Source: Ephemerocybe angulata (lineage: Eukaryota > Basidiomycota > Agaricomycetes > Agaricales > Psathyrellaceae). From it: 64,000 nt of DNA. Positions 53,991 to 64,000 of this stretch are shown here, piece by piece; within the stretch, counting starts at the first letter, position 1; each line of letters begins with the position of its first letter. Where the stretch lies: the NCBI GenBank assembly GCA_013368325.1, contig JAACJK010000180.1:1-64000 (forward strand), read 5' to 3'. The notes beneath the pieces are model-generated. The model saw nothing but the letters and a program-made list of their open reading frames with translations. It was not told where the DNA came from and made no database searches. The position numbers and the translations under genes were made by a program.

Positions 53991-54798
53991 TGCTGTCGAT
54001 CTGGGCGGTAGGTTCGAGTTGTGGTGGGGGCAAGGAGCAAGGTTGAGTGGCAATGTTGGTTGCGTCGAGCTGCACGGGTGTTCTTGTCTTCTAAGAACGG
54101 AAAGCTGGTGAAGGGGGTGTTGTCTGCGCTGGATTTGAGGATGTGGGGCTTGGGCTTTAAGGCGAATCGGCGTACGGGTGCAGGCGGGCGTTGTGGTCTG
54201 GTAGAGAAAGGCGATAGAGGAGGATAGGGGTGTGAGAACGCACAAACGTTGGCCATCACAAAATGTGATATGTTTGATCGCCGGGCGCTCGCAGCGCGCT
54301 TGGATAATGTTACATAGGCTGCTTCGAAGCTCATAGTGCGTCGGCGCCTGGGGAACCAAGCTGGGGAAGGCGGTTAGGCTGCCTTGGCGAGGCCGTACGC
54401 TTTGTTCCAGAACTAGGGACTCCGAGAGCCAGAAGACGGGTACGTTGCTTGGCCGAACCCTTGATTCTGGACGTCCTGACTGATTGGTGGTCTTGCAGTC
54501 GAGTACAACGGTTCGCACCCACCTTTTATCAGGCCAAGCCAGTGGCCTCACGTCTATGTGACTGAGCTACTAGTATCACACCCAAAGGTGCGGCATCCCT
54601 TGTGAAGCTGAGGTCATCGAGTGGCGAGGAGCAATGGGCGTTTGATGCGCCTATATAAACCTATTACTCCCGCGCTCTTGCTCTCTCTTTCAACCACATC
54701 CTCGACTTTCCTTTCCCCTTCTTTCCGGTGGTCTCCCACTGCCTTTCGTCTTCTTTCCATTCACATAGCTATTCTTTACAACGAGTCAAGCTTTCGCG
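53991..54798. promoter_or_regulatory. shared upstream region of genes D and C, with gene C promoter
   Basis: Genes D (minus) and C (plus) are divergent. Next to gene C, 54610-54660 carries GAGTGGCGAGGAGCAATGGG, GGCGTTTGATGCGCC and TATATAA (54652-54658), the block also present before A and B. Similarity to the B upstream region extends back to about 54400. A CT-rich leader (CTTGCTCTCTCTTTCAACC) follows the TATA box. Confidence 0.7.
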
Positions 54799-56059
54799 AT
54801 GTCTGAGCAAGGTTCAACCCAATCGTGAGTGTTTCTCCGTTCTGCGCACTGTTGTTGGTTCCTTTCGCTGTTTCTCGTCTTCTGTTTTGGCTGAACGTTT
54901 CAACGTCTGGCGTACTCCTTCACTTCATTGCGTCTTACCTGCTTACCGAACGTGATCGTACTTACAAGTCTTTGATCTCTAGCTACAGCGAAGAAGGGGT
55001 CATACTGCCACGAATTCAACTCGCCAGCGTCGCGGTCCTTGTGTACGTTGTATTTCATGCCTTTTCATTCCGAGGATGCGCGATACTGACATCCGTCTTA
55101 GGGAACACGGTCTCACTATTCCGGGGCCGCTCGTTTGCGTTGCTGTAAAGATGGGGCTCTTGCCCGTGGACGCCTGCCCGTAAGTACCTCTCTCGTCACA
55201 TGCAAAATGTGTAGTGAGTTTGAACTAATGTTCTGGCTACGTTCACAGTGGCTGCACTCTGGTAGCGGCCTTGAAGGCTGCCTTCGATTCCGCTTCTTAC
55301 TCGTCCCTGAAGCGATCCTATGGCGATGCCTTTTCCGTCGACGGCGCGGGCGACGAGATCTCTGGCGAAAGTGACGATGAGGACACCCGCGACGTCGAAA
55401 ATCATCGAAGCAACAGGCGGCGCCTCTCTACTGAGGATGTGTCCCCGGCGAACTCGGCTGGGTACCCCTCCGACAACGAGTCTGGCTCTGACTCTGACAA
55501 CGGAGACGAGGAAGCCGACGTTGGTCTTGTGGACTACACTCTGAGGACTCCGGTTAACTGGGCTGCTTTGGAGGAAGGCTCCGACGACGAGTACGACCAG
55601 CTTGTTGATGAAGATGATGACGAAGAATCTTATGCCTCCCTCGCTGAGACCGAAGACAACGAGGATGATACCGAGGACGCCAGCGAGCCCATCGCCGCTC
55701 TCTATGCTGATCTCAGGGAACTCCCTGTCAACCGTTTCGGCACTACCCAGCTTGTTGATGAAGACGAGGACGAAGAAACTGCTGCGTACCTTCCTGAGAC
55801 TGAAGACAAAGAGGATGATACCGAGGACGCCAGCGAGCCCATCGCCGCTCTCTATGTTGTTCTCAGGGAACTCCCTGTCAACCGTTTCGGCACTACCCAG
55901 CTTGTTGATGAAGACAACGACGAAGAATCTGCCGCATACCTGCTTGAGCCAGAAGACAACGAGGAGGATACTGAGGACGCCAGCGAGCCCACTGGCATCG
56001 CCGCTCTCTACGCTGTTCTCAGGGAACTCCCCCTCAACCGTTGGGGCACCATCTACTAG
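54799..56059 (+). CDS. gene C, acidic-repeat family paralogue
   Basis: Four exons: 54799-54824, 54983-55042, 55102-55179 and 55249-56059, giving 324 residues. The N-terminal part is MSEQGSTQSYSEEGVILPRI, then VEHGLTIPGPLVCVAVKMGL and PVDACPGCTLVAALKAAFD. The last exon encodes KRSYGDAFSVDGAG, the acidic SDNESGSDSDNGDEE, LRTPVNWAALEEGSDDEYD and three 50-residue repeats built on EDNEDDTEDASEPIAALYAD and LRELPVNRFGTTQLVDED. The end NRWGTIY matches the NRWDTIY of gene A. No known domain, signal peptide or membrane span. C and A are closest. The promoter, exon phases and 3' flank are shared by the family, which suggests duplication of the whole transcription unit. Confidence 0.72.
55652..56050 (+). 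repeat. 150-nt in-frame tandem repeat in gene C
   Basis: Units starting GAAGACAACGAGGATGATAC begin at 55652, 55802 and 55952, exactly 150 nt apart; the last unit is longer at its end by the codons for TG in SEPTGIAA. Gene A has the same unit with spacings of 126 and 147 nt. Confidence 0.9.
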
Positions 56060-56245
56060 TCGGCACGTAGTACGAGCCTTCCACTGGGCCCAGTTCAAGC
56101 CCCGTTACTCCCCTTTACCACCATCTTCCTGATGCACGAAGATGACGATTCTCGATGCGGCCAGGGTCGCGGCCGTTGACGGGTTGCCCCATGATATTCA
56201 TGATATTTATGTTTCCTCTTGCTCTGTATTACATTCCCGTTCTCT

Positions 56246-56304
56246 CGCTGACCTCCATCTGTGTGTACACTTACAGTAAGTGTACACACAGATGGAGGTC
56301 AGCG
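56246..56304. repeat. perfect 59-bp palindrome in 3' flank of gene C
   Basis: The left arm CGCTGACCTCCATCTGTGTG (first 20 of 29 bp, 56246-56274) is exactly reverse-complemented at 56276-56304 with a single A at 56275 between. The left arm continues the 3' flank shared with gene A; the right arm replaces what A has there (TGTTGTACAACTACATG). Confidence 0.95.
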
Positions 56305-56469
56305 CACTTTCTACACCTATCGAGTATGATGAGACTGTCTCCAACCAAGCCTTCAGATAATCCCTACCGCTTTGAAGTGTCACAAAGGGAGTAAAGTCAG
56401 CAAGGAACTGGGAGGCGGGGTGCTCGTTTGAGTTGTAACTCAGTTGTTTGAGGTCAATACGCTCGTCGT

Positions 56470-56570
56470 TTGACATTCCAGCACACTCCCGTCGACCCCG
56501 TCTCCACGTGCTAGGAAAGCCGTCATCGCCGACGCGGTCGGGCCCGCGCGTCAGGCGTGGGGAAGCGCCG
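56470..56570 (+). repeat. dispersed repeat R4, partial
   Basis: A diverged fragment with CCCGTCGACCCCGTCTCCAC, CACGTGCTAGGAAAGCCG and GCCGACGCGGTCGGGCC, matching the 3' end of R1-R3 in the same orientation as R2. Confidence 0.5.
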
Positions 56571-57082
56571 AGCGGCCCCATTGTTCGCGGATTGACTCGG
56601 ACCTCATCCACAATGATTGGTTTCTACGTATCATGTATCTTATTCTTCCGTAGGTGTACCATCTGAGGAATTGACTCATGCGGGTGAACTTGCGCTTTCC
56701 AGGATTAGGAGAGGTGTAGGATGATCATGGGCTTTCCCCACAACGTGGCGAATTCGTTGGCTTCAATAGGCCCTATCCCGATCGTAGACTTTGTGCAGAC
56801 CTTGAGACGCTTAGTCGAGTTTCGCTTGGCAAGAATAAAGACATTCATCAGAGATTATTAGTCCGTAGGTAAAATAGTCTCCTGGTTCCTCTTGGGGGAC
56901 CATGCATTGTCATTATTGTTGCGGTATTGGCGTTGTTATGGCTCATTGATCCCCTAGCGACATAGGCACGCACTTTGGGGCCACTTTGTTCTTTTCTAAT
57001 TGTTCACAAAGCGCAATGGTTGACAAGTGGGCTATGGGGAGAAAGTTCGACTGGTCTCTGAGCCCAAAATGATTCCAGCAAG

Positions 57083-57288
57083 ATCTATATAAAGGAGCCC
57101 ACCAAAATATTTCTCTCGTTCAACCTCAACTGTAAAGTACCGACCCACTACCCAAGCCAACGCGACCCCCATCTCGTATCATGAGCTCAATTGCAACCCC
57201 CTCATTCTCCGACATTCCCCAGGAACTCAAGCACAACATCATGACATACTGCGAGGCACGGGAACTAGCAGTTCCGAGGCATTTATGA
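57083..57288 (+). pseudogene. 5' fragment of split F-box gene
   Basis: A TATA box (CTATATAAAG, about 57085-57094) precedes ATG 57181. The frame reads FSDIPQELKHNIMTYCEARE and then runs into a stop (TGA 57286-57288) after foreign sequence starting near 57273. The F-box pattern matches the one at 33070-32866 (IPPELRSHVRSYCDTGALA). The rest of the gene resumes at 59854: ELA joins naturally to VLSRTARRYKPEAE. Confidence 0.6.
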
Positions 57289-59853
57289 CTCGGGTACTTG
57301 ACACAGGTGGGTTTGTTGGCGCCAAGCTTTTCCTCCGCCGGTTGACGCTGTGCTCGGCCGGGTGCTTCCGTGATCGCAAACGGAAATTGCCGTCCGCGGT
57401 TTTCCATGATCACAACGACGGTTGACCTCGAGCTCCTCTCTACTCCTCTCCATCGGCGCTGCCAATGCCGCCAAAACGCTCACCCCGCCCAGGCACAAGC
57501 TCGACCGGTCGACGAGGCCGCGCCCCGCAACCAATTCCACACCGCCGATGGCCGCATCGCTGGCCTAGGTGAACGCAGGCGCTTGGACCTTGGTGCTGCT
57601 GGGGAAGTCCACCACCTTGCGCGCGAGACTGGAGGTTTAGCAGCAGAGGAAGGGAGGCAGTGGGAGGAACTGAGAGACGAGGAGAAGGAGGAGGAAGCGT
57701 GGCATGAAGTCGAAGATGAGGTGCTAACCCGAGCTTGAATACCTGTACGACGTCTTTAGACTTTACTCACCTTGGCTTCGTTTGTCACAGCTGTCCGCAA
57801 GGCCCGAGGTGAATTATCTTACTCACCCTCGTCCACATCGAGCTCACCCTCACCCTCGTTGTCTAGAACCTCAAACACCGTGCTCGCTCACCGTCAAAAA
57901 AGTGAGCTCATTCCACCCTCACTCTTCGCCGTATCTGACTTCATTTGTGGCACCACAGCCATCCGCCAGCAACACCGGCATGCCTCTCGTGGGCGACGCA
58001 CGTAGCCGCGAGCGGCCTGTGATTCTTTCCGAGTGCCGTTCCGACTTGAAGGTAACTTTATAATTTCCCCATATTCGAGGTCGTCGCTAACTCGCATTCC
58101 TCCTGCCGCCGTCCTTCACAGGCTACGCCCGTTCGCCCATCGCCGACATATGCGCCATGCGGTCCGTATGTCGTTGTACCCTCACCCACATCTGGATCCG
58201 TCGCAAGCTCACCCTGGCTCTCGCCTCGACCACCCCCGTCCTCGACATACGCACCCAGACGTCGTCATCATCGAGTCCTGGGCGTCGTCGTAATCTCAGC
58301 AATGCCCGGACCTGCCTGCCGTCACAACACACGGTATGCTCGTCACAAAAATGCAAGTCTATTAGCGTATTGTCAATACATTTGTCCTAATTACTGACGT
58401 ACCTTTACAGCCACCGTCCTTCCCATCCAACCCAGAATTCCCTCGCCCAACCAGCAACCTCATCCAGCAGTCGTGTTGTTCACGAAGTTCGACACGCCTC
58501 TAGGCTACGTCAAGGCATCACAGGTGAGTGACGGTGCTTTGCGGTGTGGCAGCGCACTCACCGATCGTTTTTGCAGTCGTGAATTGAGGCCGCGAGCGGG
58601 GCATAGGGTCGGACATCTGGAGGCTGTACTCATCGGTCAGTGAGTTGAGTCTGTAAGATCTACAGTGCGTACTCACCTGGTTTCGTTCTAGACCTGTGCG
58701 AGCGCAGCCACCAATGCGAGTCATGGATGACCGCAAACGTGCTCCAGCCTTGACCTGTCTTTGCCTTCAGAGGTTTGGCTTGGTTTGGGGGTTCGATTGG
58801 GTGTTCTGATGCTCGCAGGTCAGTCGAGGCATTTGGTCTTCGGGGTCACTCAGACAGGTACTGACTCCCATTCGCAGAGCGCGATCCCAACGGCCATTTT
58901 CGAGCTCACCCTTACGAAGAACTGGAACCCGGAACAACTTCTCGATCGAGCCATTCCTGCCACACCTCGACCTGTGCCTCTTTCAAGCTCACTGTCCTCG
59001 ATGCCGATGGCCGCATCTGGACCACGGTGGCCGAAGGAGGTGCCTCGTGTATCTACAGCGACGTCATCACTGCGCACGGCTTTGCGCATGAACTCGACAA
59101 CTACGGCGAGTACTCTAGCGCACCCACCGATGGGCAGATGTACGAGTGCACCAAGACGGTCATCGACTTCACCACCCGCGGTACGCCCAACCCCGAAGGC
59201 AATATCCTCGTTATCGGCAGTGCCAACTTCATGAATGCCACAGCTGGCGCCAAGGTGTACGACTCGACTCCACCGATCGCCCTCTTCCCAGCCAAGGAGT
59301 AATGACGTGCGACGAGGGGCCAATTTGACGACAATTACAATGCAGTGCGCTCGATGCAAGAGGGCAGGGCTGGCTGGATCCTGTGCAATGAGGGGCCAGG
59401 TCTGGGCACTTCATTCTTCTCAGCGCTACAGGCGCGAAGGGCTTGTGGTCGCACACCATCGCATGCCCGGCTCGGGCCCGTCCGCTGTGAGGTGTGTGAA
59501 CGAAGGCCTCACCATCGCATGCCCCAACCCGTCCTTCTACTTTTGAGGTGCGTACTTTGATCTGTTCGAGGGTGTTGCTGCATGCTAATGGTGCATATTA
59601 AAAGACATTGCAAGTGTCGTGACTGTGTACCGTAATTTCGCCATGGCCATGCTTGGTAGTGCATGGTGCATTGTAGAAAATATCTGAAGATGTACGAGGA
59701 CTTCTGGGCATGTCATTTTTGCCCAAGACAGGGGAGATGTCAATCCTGGTTGATGCTGGACTGGTGCAAGACGGCCCACGGGTGCACCCGCCGTCTGAAC
59801 GAACATCTTGAATAAATGCCGAGGGGACAAATTGCCGTGCGTAGCATCGGCCC
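57273..59853. other. 2.6-kb insertion splitting an F-box gene
   Basis: The flanks of this segment are the two halves of one F-box gene. The insert has no LTR or terminal inverted repeat that I can identify and no long intact gene. It contains a relic of ATP-citrate lyase (58900-59302). Its left edge starts TTCCGAGG after GCAG and its right edge ends CTTACCACAG; no clear target-site duplication is visible. Confidence 0.5.
58900..59302 (+). pseudogene. ATP-citrate lyase relic
   Basis: One frame reads FKLTVLDADGRIWTTVAEGG, then SCIYSDVITAHGFAHELDNY, GEYSSAPTDGQMYECTKTVI and GTPNPEGNILVIGSANFMN. These follow, in order, the GRIWTMVAGGGAS, ANYGEYSGAP and GGGIANF signatures of fungal ATP-citrate lyase, a cytosolic enzyme that makes acetyl-CoA from citrate. 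Key positions differ (M to T, G to E, loss of a Gly). A piece in another frame just upstream reads IEPFLPHLD, like the EPFLPH of the enzyme, so at least one deletion and a frame change have occurred. It has no start and ends at TAA 59300-59302. It is a captured or degenerate fragment, not a working gene. Confidence 0.6.
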
Positions 59854-61379
59854 GCTTACCACAGGTCTTGAGCAGGACAGCGAGAAGATACAAGCCCGAG
59901 GCAGAACGTCTCCTCTATGGCACCATTTCCCTCCATTACCGCTCCCCAGCTTCGTTCGATTGCATACGTGTTCTAGCGTCAAATAAGCGCAAAGCCAAGC
60001 TCGTTCAAGCCTTCGCCCTGACCCTCTGGAACGACTCGTCACTGGAGACTGACAGATACGCCGGATTTGACTGGGATGATTCTCTCCCAGAGGAGGTCCC
60101 TCCCGCAGTTCTTCGGTGCATTTTCGATAAAATTAGCGGGGCGTGCCACAATATGGAGAATGTGGTATTCTTCTCCTTTAAGATGGACTGGCATAGATAC
60201 GGAGTCCAACTTTATGACTGGGTAATGGATGGAGTCCGGTAAGCTCTCTTCTGCCATTATAGCATTACCCTGTGTTTGAACTGTTCAACTCACTTGACTT
60301 GGGCAGGCATCTATGGGCATCTATCACATCGACCATCCTTGCGCACCCTTTTCATCGAAGCATTTGCCATACCCAGAGACCTCTCATCATGGGTTGCGCA
60401 ATTCCCAAAGCTGGAGATTCTGGGCATCTGGCATGTGGAATACTGCCCTTCCGCTCGGGATGAACTCGTAACATCACCCTTACCCTCGGAAAGCTCTGCC
60501 CCAGGCGCAGTGAAGCCTGTGATCATCGGAATCCTTCCATCCATAACCAACGATCGCGAGTGCTGGGAATCTGGTCGGCATCTGGACGTGACAATCTACG
60601 ACTATGACGAACCGTTTAACCTCAACCTCGACCATTGTCACATTCCCAACCCTAGGGTCTCCAACCCTCTCCTTGGGTACAACTTGTATGAAGACCTCAA
60701 ACTACAAGTGGGCGACGAATCTGGCAGCCTTTCCGTCCACGCGCCAGATTTATCTGCAGCATCATTCGAAAAGCTGATACCCGTCGTAAATGTGTTTCTT
60801 CACTCGTGCCTGGGTGATTTCGATAAATCCCTAATTCTTCGGCCGCAGGAGACTCCCAAGGACATTGTGCGTATACCACTGACCTACCTCTTCCAAGACC
60901 ATTTTCTAACTCGTTTTACTTGATCTCAGGACGACATAGACTGGGATGGGCTGAAGGATTTCCTTCGAGTTGTGTCGAGCAAGCCATGGGCAACACCTGT
61001 TTTCTTCCAAATTACCCCTTCTCTTGGAATCTCGAGAGAGACCCTCGAGCTCATGGAAGAGAAGATTCATGAGATGGAGCGCAGAGGCGCAGAAAGGCTG
61101 GTTGAGGTGTTCAACGACCCTGCCCTTGATAAAGCGACGTTCAGGGGTGGCAAGTTCCTCACCCATGCTATTGCCAGTGAGAAACCTCAGTGGGGCGGTA
61201 GAAGGAGGTGGTTCGTGCTGGAAGAAGTGACGGATCCAAAGAGCGGTAGATGGAGGTGGTGCAAGCCGGGGAAATGGACCGATGAGATATATATCAACGA
61301 TGAGTCGCTTATGGAAGAGCGCCGCAGAGAAGCGGATTACAACAACTACTACGCTTACTACTGTAGCAAGGATAACTAG
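59854..61379 (+). pseudogene. 3' part of split F-box gene
   Basis: Coding pieces 59854-60238, about 60307-60866 and 60930-61379 read VLSRTARRYKPEAERLLYGT, then LRTLFIEAFAIPRDLSSW, FPKLEILGIWHVEYCPS and, after a 63-nt intron (60867-60929), DIDWDGLKDFLRVVSSKPW to YYAYYCSKDN. The pattern parallels the intact F-box gene at 31658-33224. The junction at 60238/60307 (donor GTAAGC, acceptor GGGCAG) gives the wrong frame by one base, so a 1-nt indel or an unseen splice exists there. Together with the 2.6-kb insertion this makes the gene non-functional unless spliced unexpectedly. The last 360 codons are clean, so the damage is recent. Confidence 0.6.
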
Positions 61380-61614
61380 TTCATAAAATGGATACACATT
61401 AGATCGCAGCATTTAGATAAGAGAACACCCCGAACATGCGGGGAGTACTATTAGAGGTACAAAGAAAGATAACTTGGCGACAACCATAATTACCAAAGGT
61501 CGGAAGGGAGGCCGGAAAGGAGAAGTGCCTCGTAGGCCAAATCTTCCTCATATCCCTCATACCTCTTCCTCCTCTTCGTACCCGGGCTCTTCATCATCAT
61601 TCTCTTCAGCCTTC

Positions 61615-63830
61615 GCCCCTGGAGAACGAGAACGCCCCTCCTCCCCGCCGCGAGGGTGGACATGTCCCATTCGAGGTATACCGCGACGACTGGCACGAGG
61701 AAGAAGCCGAAGAGTATATCGACGAACAGGATGTCATCGACTCGGAAGGAGAACCCGAGCCCTCCGCACAGACCCCCGCCCCCCTCACCCGCTCCTACAT
61801 TACCCACCTCACCGCGCACCTCCACGCCAAACAGCGCCTACTCCGCCTCCAGATGATCGAAAACGAGAAGGCCATAAAAGACAGGCTATACGAGCTCCAG
61901 ATGTTGTCTGTCGACGCAGCGGACGCGGTCGAGGGGGTGACCGAGGCCTTGCGTGTTCTGGACTCGGAGGAGGTTGCGGGGGCGGAGATGGCAAGGACAG
62001 CGATGAAGGAGGCGAAGAAAGATTTGCCCTATTTTAAGGCTGGTGATTATATCACTGGGATGGGGGTGTCGTGGCCGAAGAGCTACTTGGACAGTCCTAC
62101 TTCAAAGTCTGGCGACGATGTGACGCCTGTCGAGGGGCGCGGAGACGATGGAGGCGACGACGACGACGACGACGACGAGGATGACGAGGAGGGTGGACCC
62201 GACACGCGAGCCGGCCATGTACCAGTCCTGAGCACCATCCACGAAGCCGACGAGGAGGGTATTCAGTCGACATATCGCTCAGGGTCCCAGCTCTCGAGGA
62301 ATCCGACTCCATCCCCCGAGCCTCAACCTCAGAATTCGTCCGGAAATTCAACCACTTCTCGGTACGTTGTCAGAGTTCAGTTTACTCAACCTTTCCGATC
62401 TAACTACTTGACACACCTTATAGTGCCGAGCCAAACCCTTTGAAACGCCGCCGCTCCGACGTTGACGAAGGTGCACCTTCAAGTTGGCCTGCCCCCGTCG
62501 TGCAGCGGGAGCAGGCCCTTGACGACGCGATGGACTCGGACGACGAGGAGAACATCTCGATGCTCCTCACACCCGGTATCCAGCAAGATGAGGATTCCTG
62601 CGAGTCGCAAGAGCCTGCGTCGAAGAAGATGAGGATAACGACCGAAGCGACGTCCGCAAGTGCAGCGAGGGCCGTTCGGAGGGCAACTGCGGAGGAGAAG
62701 AGTGTCAGTGGGGCAACTGTGTACAGCGTTAGCGTTGATGGGTATCGCTCTGGGAGCGAGAACCCAGAGAACCCGCGCGAGGAGCTTGTCAGCGAAAACG
62801 AAGTTGACGAAGAGACAAGCGGGAAGTATGAGTATGAGGAAAGGAACGAGAACGAGAGCAAGAAGGAAAGGAACGAGAACGAGAGCAAGACTGGTACGTC
62901 GATCGATCCATATCCGCCGTCACATGCATAGTCGCTGTGTACTCACGCGTATGCAGATATCACCAGTGAGGCACCGGTGGCCTCCAGCACACACGTCGAG
63001 CTACAAGCCAACTAAAGACGAGAACGACTCCAATGGAGTCAACAGCACCAGCTATCTCAACTACCACGAGGATCCGCGCGCCATTTCGGTTCCGGCCTCA
63101 GCCTTGGCCTTTGCCATTCACAAATCAGCACCCGCTCCCTCGCCCCACCTTACACCCCAGAATCAGAACGGGGTTCATGCCATCCCGCCTCAGCCTGCGC
63201 CTGTCAAGCAAGCGCGCTTGAATGCGGTGGAGAACCTCCCACCTCTCCCCAGTCCAAGCCGAGCTCAAACGCACGACGATCGATGATGCTTGCTTGCTGA
63301 GCTCGGCCCTCAGCCGCGGTGCATGCCTTGAGCGGTCTTCCGCCGCTCGCGCCTGGAGAGTACCGGGCGGTGCAGAGCAGCTATGATACCCCGAGCGCTA
63401 TGCGGGTGTTGTCGGACTCTGCAGATATTTGCAGCTGGAGGACGAGAACGAGGCCGAGGAGGTCACGAGGTATGTATGGCCCGATGGCACAGGGCTCGCG
63501 CACAAGAAACCGTGAACCAACTTTGGATGGCACCGGCGGTCTGGCTAAGCTTTGTGTATCCCCTGGAGAACGAGAGAGTGAGCGCGGCGGAGGAAAAGGA
63601 TGGCAGGGAAGAGGACGGAGGCGACGACTCATAAGAGGGGAAGTGCGACGGCGCTGCGCAGCCGTTGCATCGGTGCGAAGATTCCGGCTGGTGTTCGAGC
63701 GGGAGGGAGCGCGCGCGGCTCTGGCGGGGGCTAGACGGCGAGGGGGGACGACGGCGCGGCGGTCACGGCGGTTGCTCGACGGACGGGAACGTCCGGAGTC
63801 TGCGGCAAATTGCGTGCGAGCGTAGGAGGG
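61615..63830 (+). pseudogene. gene D', truncated inverted copy of gene D
   Basis: Homology to gene D starts inside its first exon (GAGAACGAGAACGCCCCTCC), so the acidic N-terminal region is missing. It continues through the helical segment (RLLRLQMIENEKAIKDRLYE), FKAGDYITGMGVSWPKSYLD, the intron at about 62361-62423 and exon 2 (NPLKRRRSDVDEG). Exon 2 carries a local insertion (EGAPSSWPAPVVQREQALDD) and a tandem duplication of KERNENES. In exon 3, after TSEAPVASSTHVEL, an indel gives a TAA at about 63013. Further on ALSGLPPLAPGEYRAVQSSY is recognisable in another frame. It is a pseudogene or at most encodes a short protein. The copy is on the opposite strand to D. Confidence 0.7.
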
Positions 63831-63892
63831 CCACCTACGGCCACAGAGGCACATCAACCCCAAGGTTGGCATCGACGCACGAGGGTCGGAGA

Positions 63893-63942
63893 AACGGCAA
63901 CGGCAGCGGCAACGGCAGCGGCAACGGCAACGGCAGGAAAGA
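63893..63942. repeat. GGCAAC/GGCAGC simple repeat
   Basis: Alternating hexamers GGCAAC and GGCAGC repeat about eight times at the end of the D' region. Confidence 0.9.
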
Positions 63943-64000
63943 GGGAGGGATGGGTGATTGAACAGTCCACAGAACAGGGATACAAATTAAGACTCGCCGA

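Noticed and set aside
54505..54545. tRNA-like B box GGTTCGCACCC, also present at 41324-41340
   Set aside because: The flanking bases cannot form a T stem and no anticodon arm fits. The motif is part of the duplicated upstream region of genes B and C.
57273..59853. Helitron as the source of the gene-capturing insertion
   Set aside because: The left edge could start with TC, but I see no CTRR end with a preceding hairpin at the right edge and no insertion between A and T.
60239..60262. 24-nt intron restoring the frame of the split F-box gene
   Set aside because: It is too short for fungal splicing; a 1-nt indel is more likely.
1..64000. CRISPR arrays or bacterial-type operons
   Set aside because: No regularly spaced direct repeats of that kind; gene structure and introns are clearly fungal.

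Overview
The window looks like nuclear DNA of a mushroom-forming basidiomycete (Agaricomycetes). Genes are split by many short GT-AG introns of about 50-75 nt with CTRAY-like branch sites. It carries a KDZ-type DNA transposon with a TET/JBP dioxygenase gene, a chromodomain Ty3/gypsy retrotransposon, several F-box genes and F-box relics, and a basidiomycete-type terpene synthase-like gene. Exon models below were built by hand from splice signals and phase; no database search was possible.

Layout. 1-5.9 kb: fragments of coiled-coil and acidic genes around a CGG-rich minisatellite. 6.4-17.4 kb: a transposon block. A minus-strand HMG-box-like accessory gene (9460-7218) is divergent from an intact ten-exon KDZ transposase (9568-13732). 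Two small unknown genes follow (13847-14629 and about 14896-15801), then a minus-strand TET/JBP-family 2-oxoglutarate dioxygenase gene (17326-15986). 17.7-24.4 kb: a Ty3/gypsy chromovirus with open gag and pol frames, an extra third ORF and a 3' LTR, but no 5' LTR. 24.7-33.2 kb: host genes, namely an intact F-box gene, a degenerate terpene synthase-like gene, a Q/P-rich protein and a second F-box gene.

34-56 kb holds three paralogues, called A (34136-35508, minus), B (39965-41052, minus) and C (54799-56059, plus) here. They share exon sizes and phases, an acidic C-terminal half and a conserved TATA-containing promoter block. Between them lie unknown nuclear-looking genes, a DPB4/POLE3 histone-fold gene with a 7-nt microexon, a dispersed non-coding repeat (R1-R4) and a long acidic/RS gene D (53990-51152). 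56-64 kb holds a third F-box gene, split by about 2.6 kb that contains an ATP-citrate lyase relic, and an inverted, 5'-truncated and frameshifted copy of gene D (D').

The genes that plausibly work together are those of the KDZ block: a transposase with a CxC2 cysteine cluster, an HMG-like DNA-binding candidate, and a dioxygenase with a complete Fe(II)/2-oxoglutarate residue set that could oxidise 5-methylcytosine at or near the element. The least described material is the A/B/C family with its shared promoter, the third ORF of the gypsy element, and the unknown cargo genes of the KDZ block.
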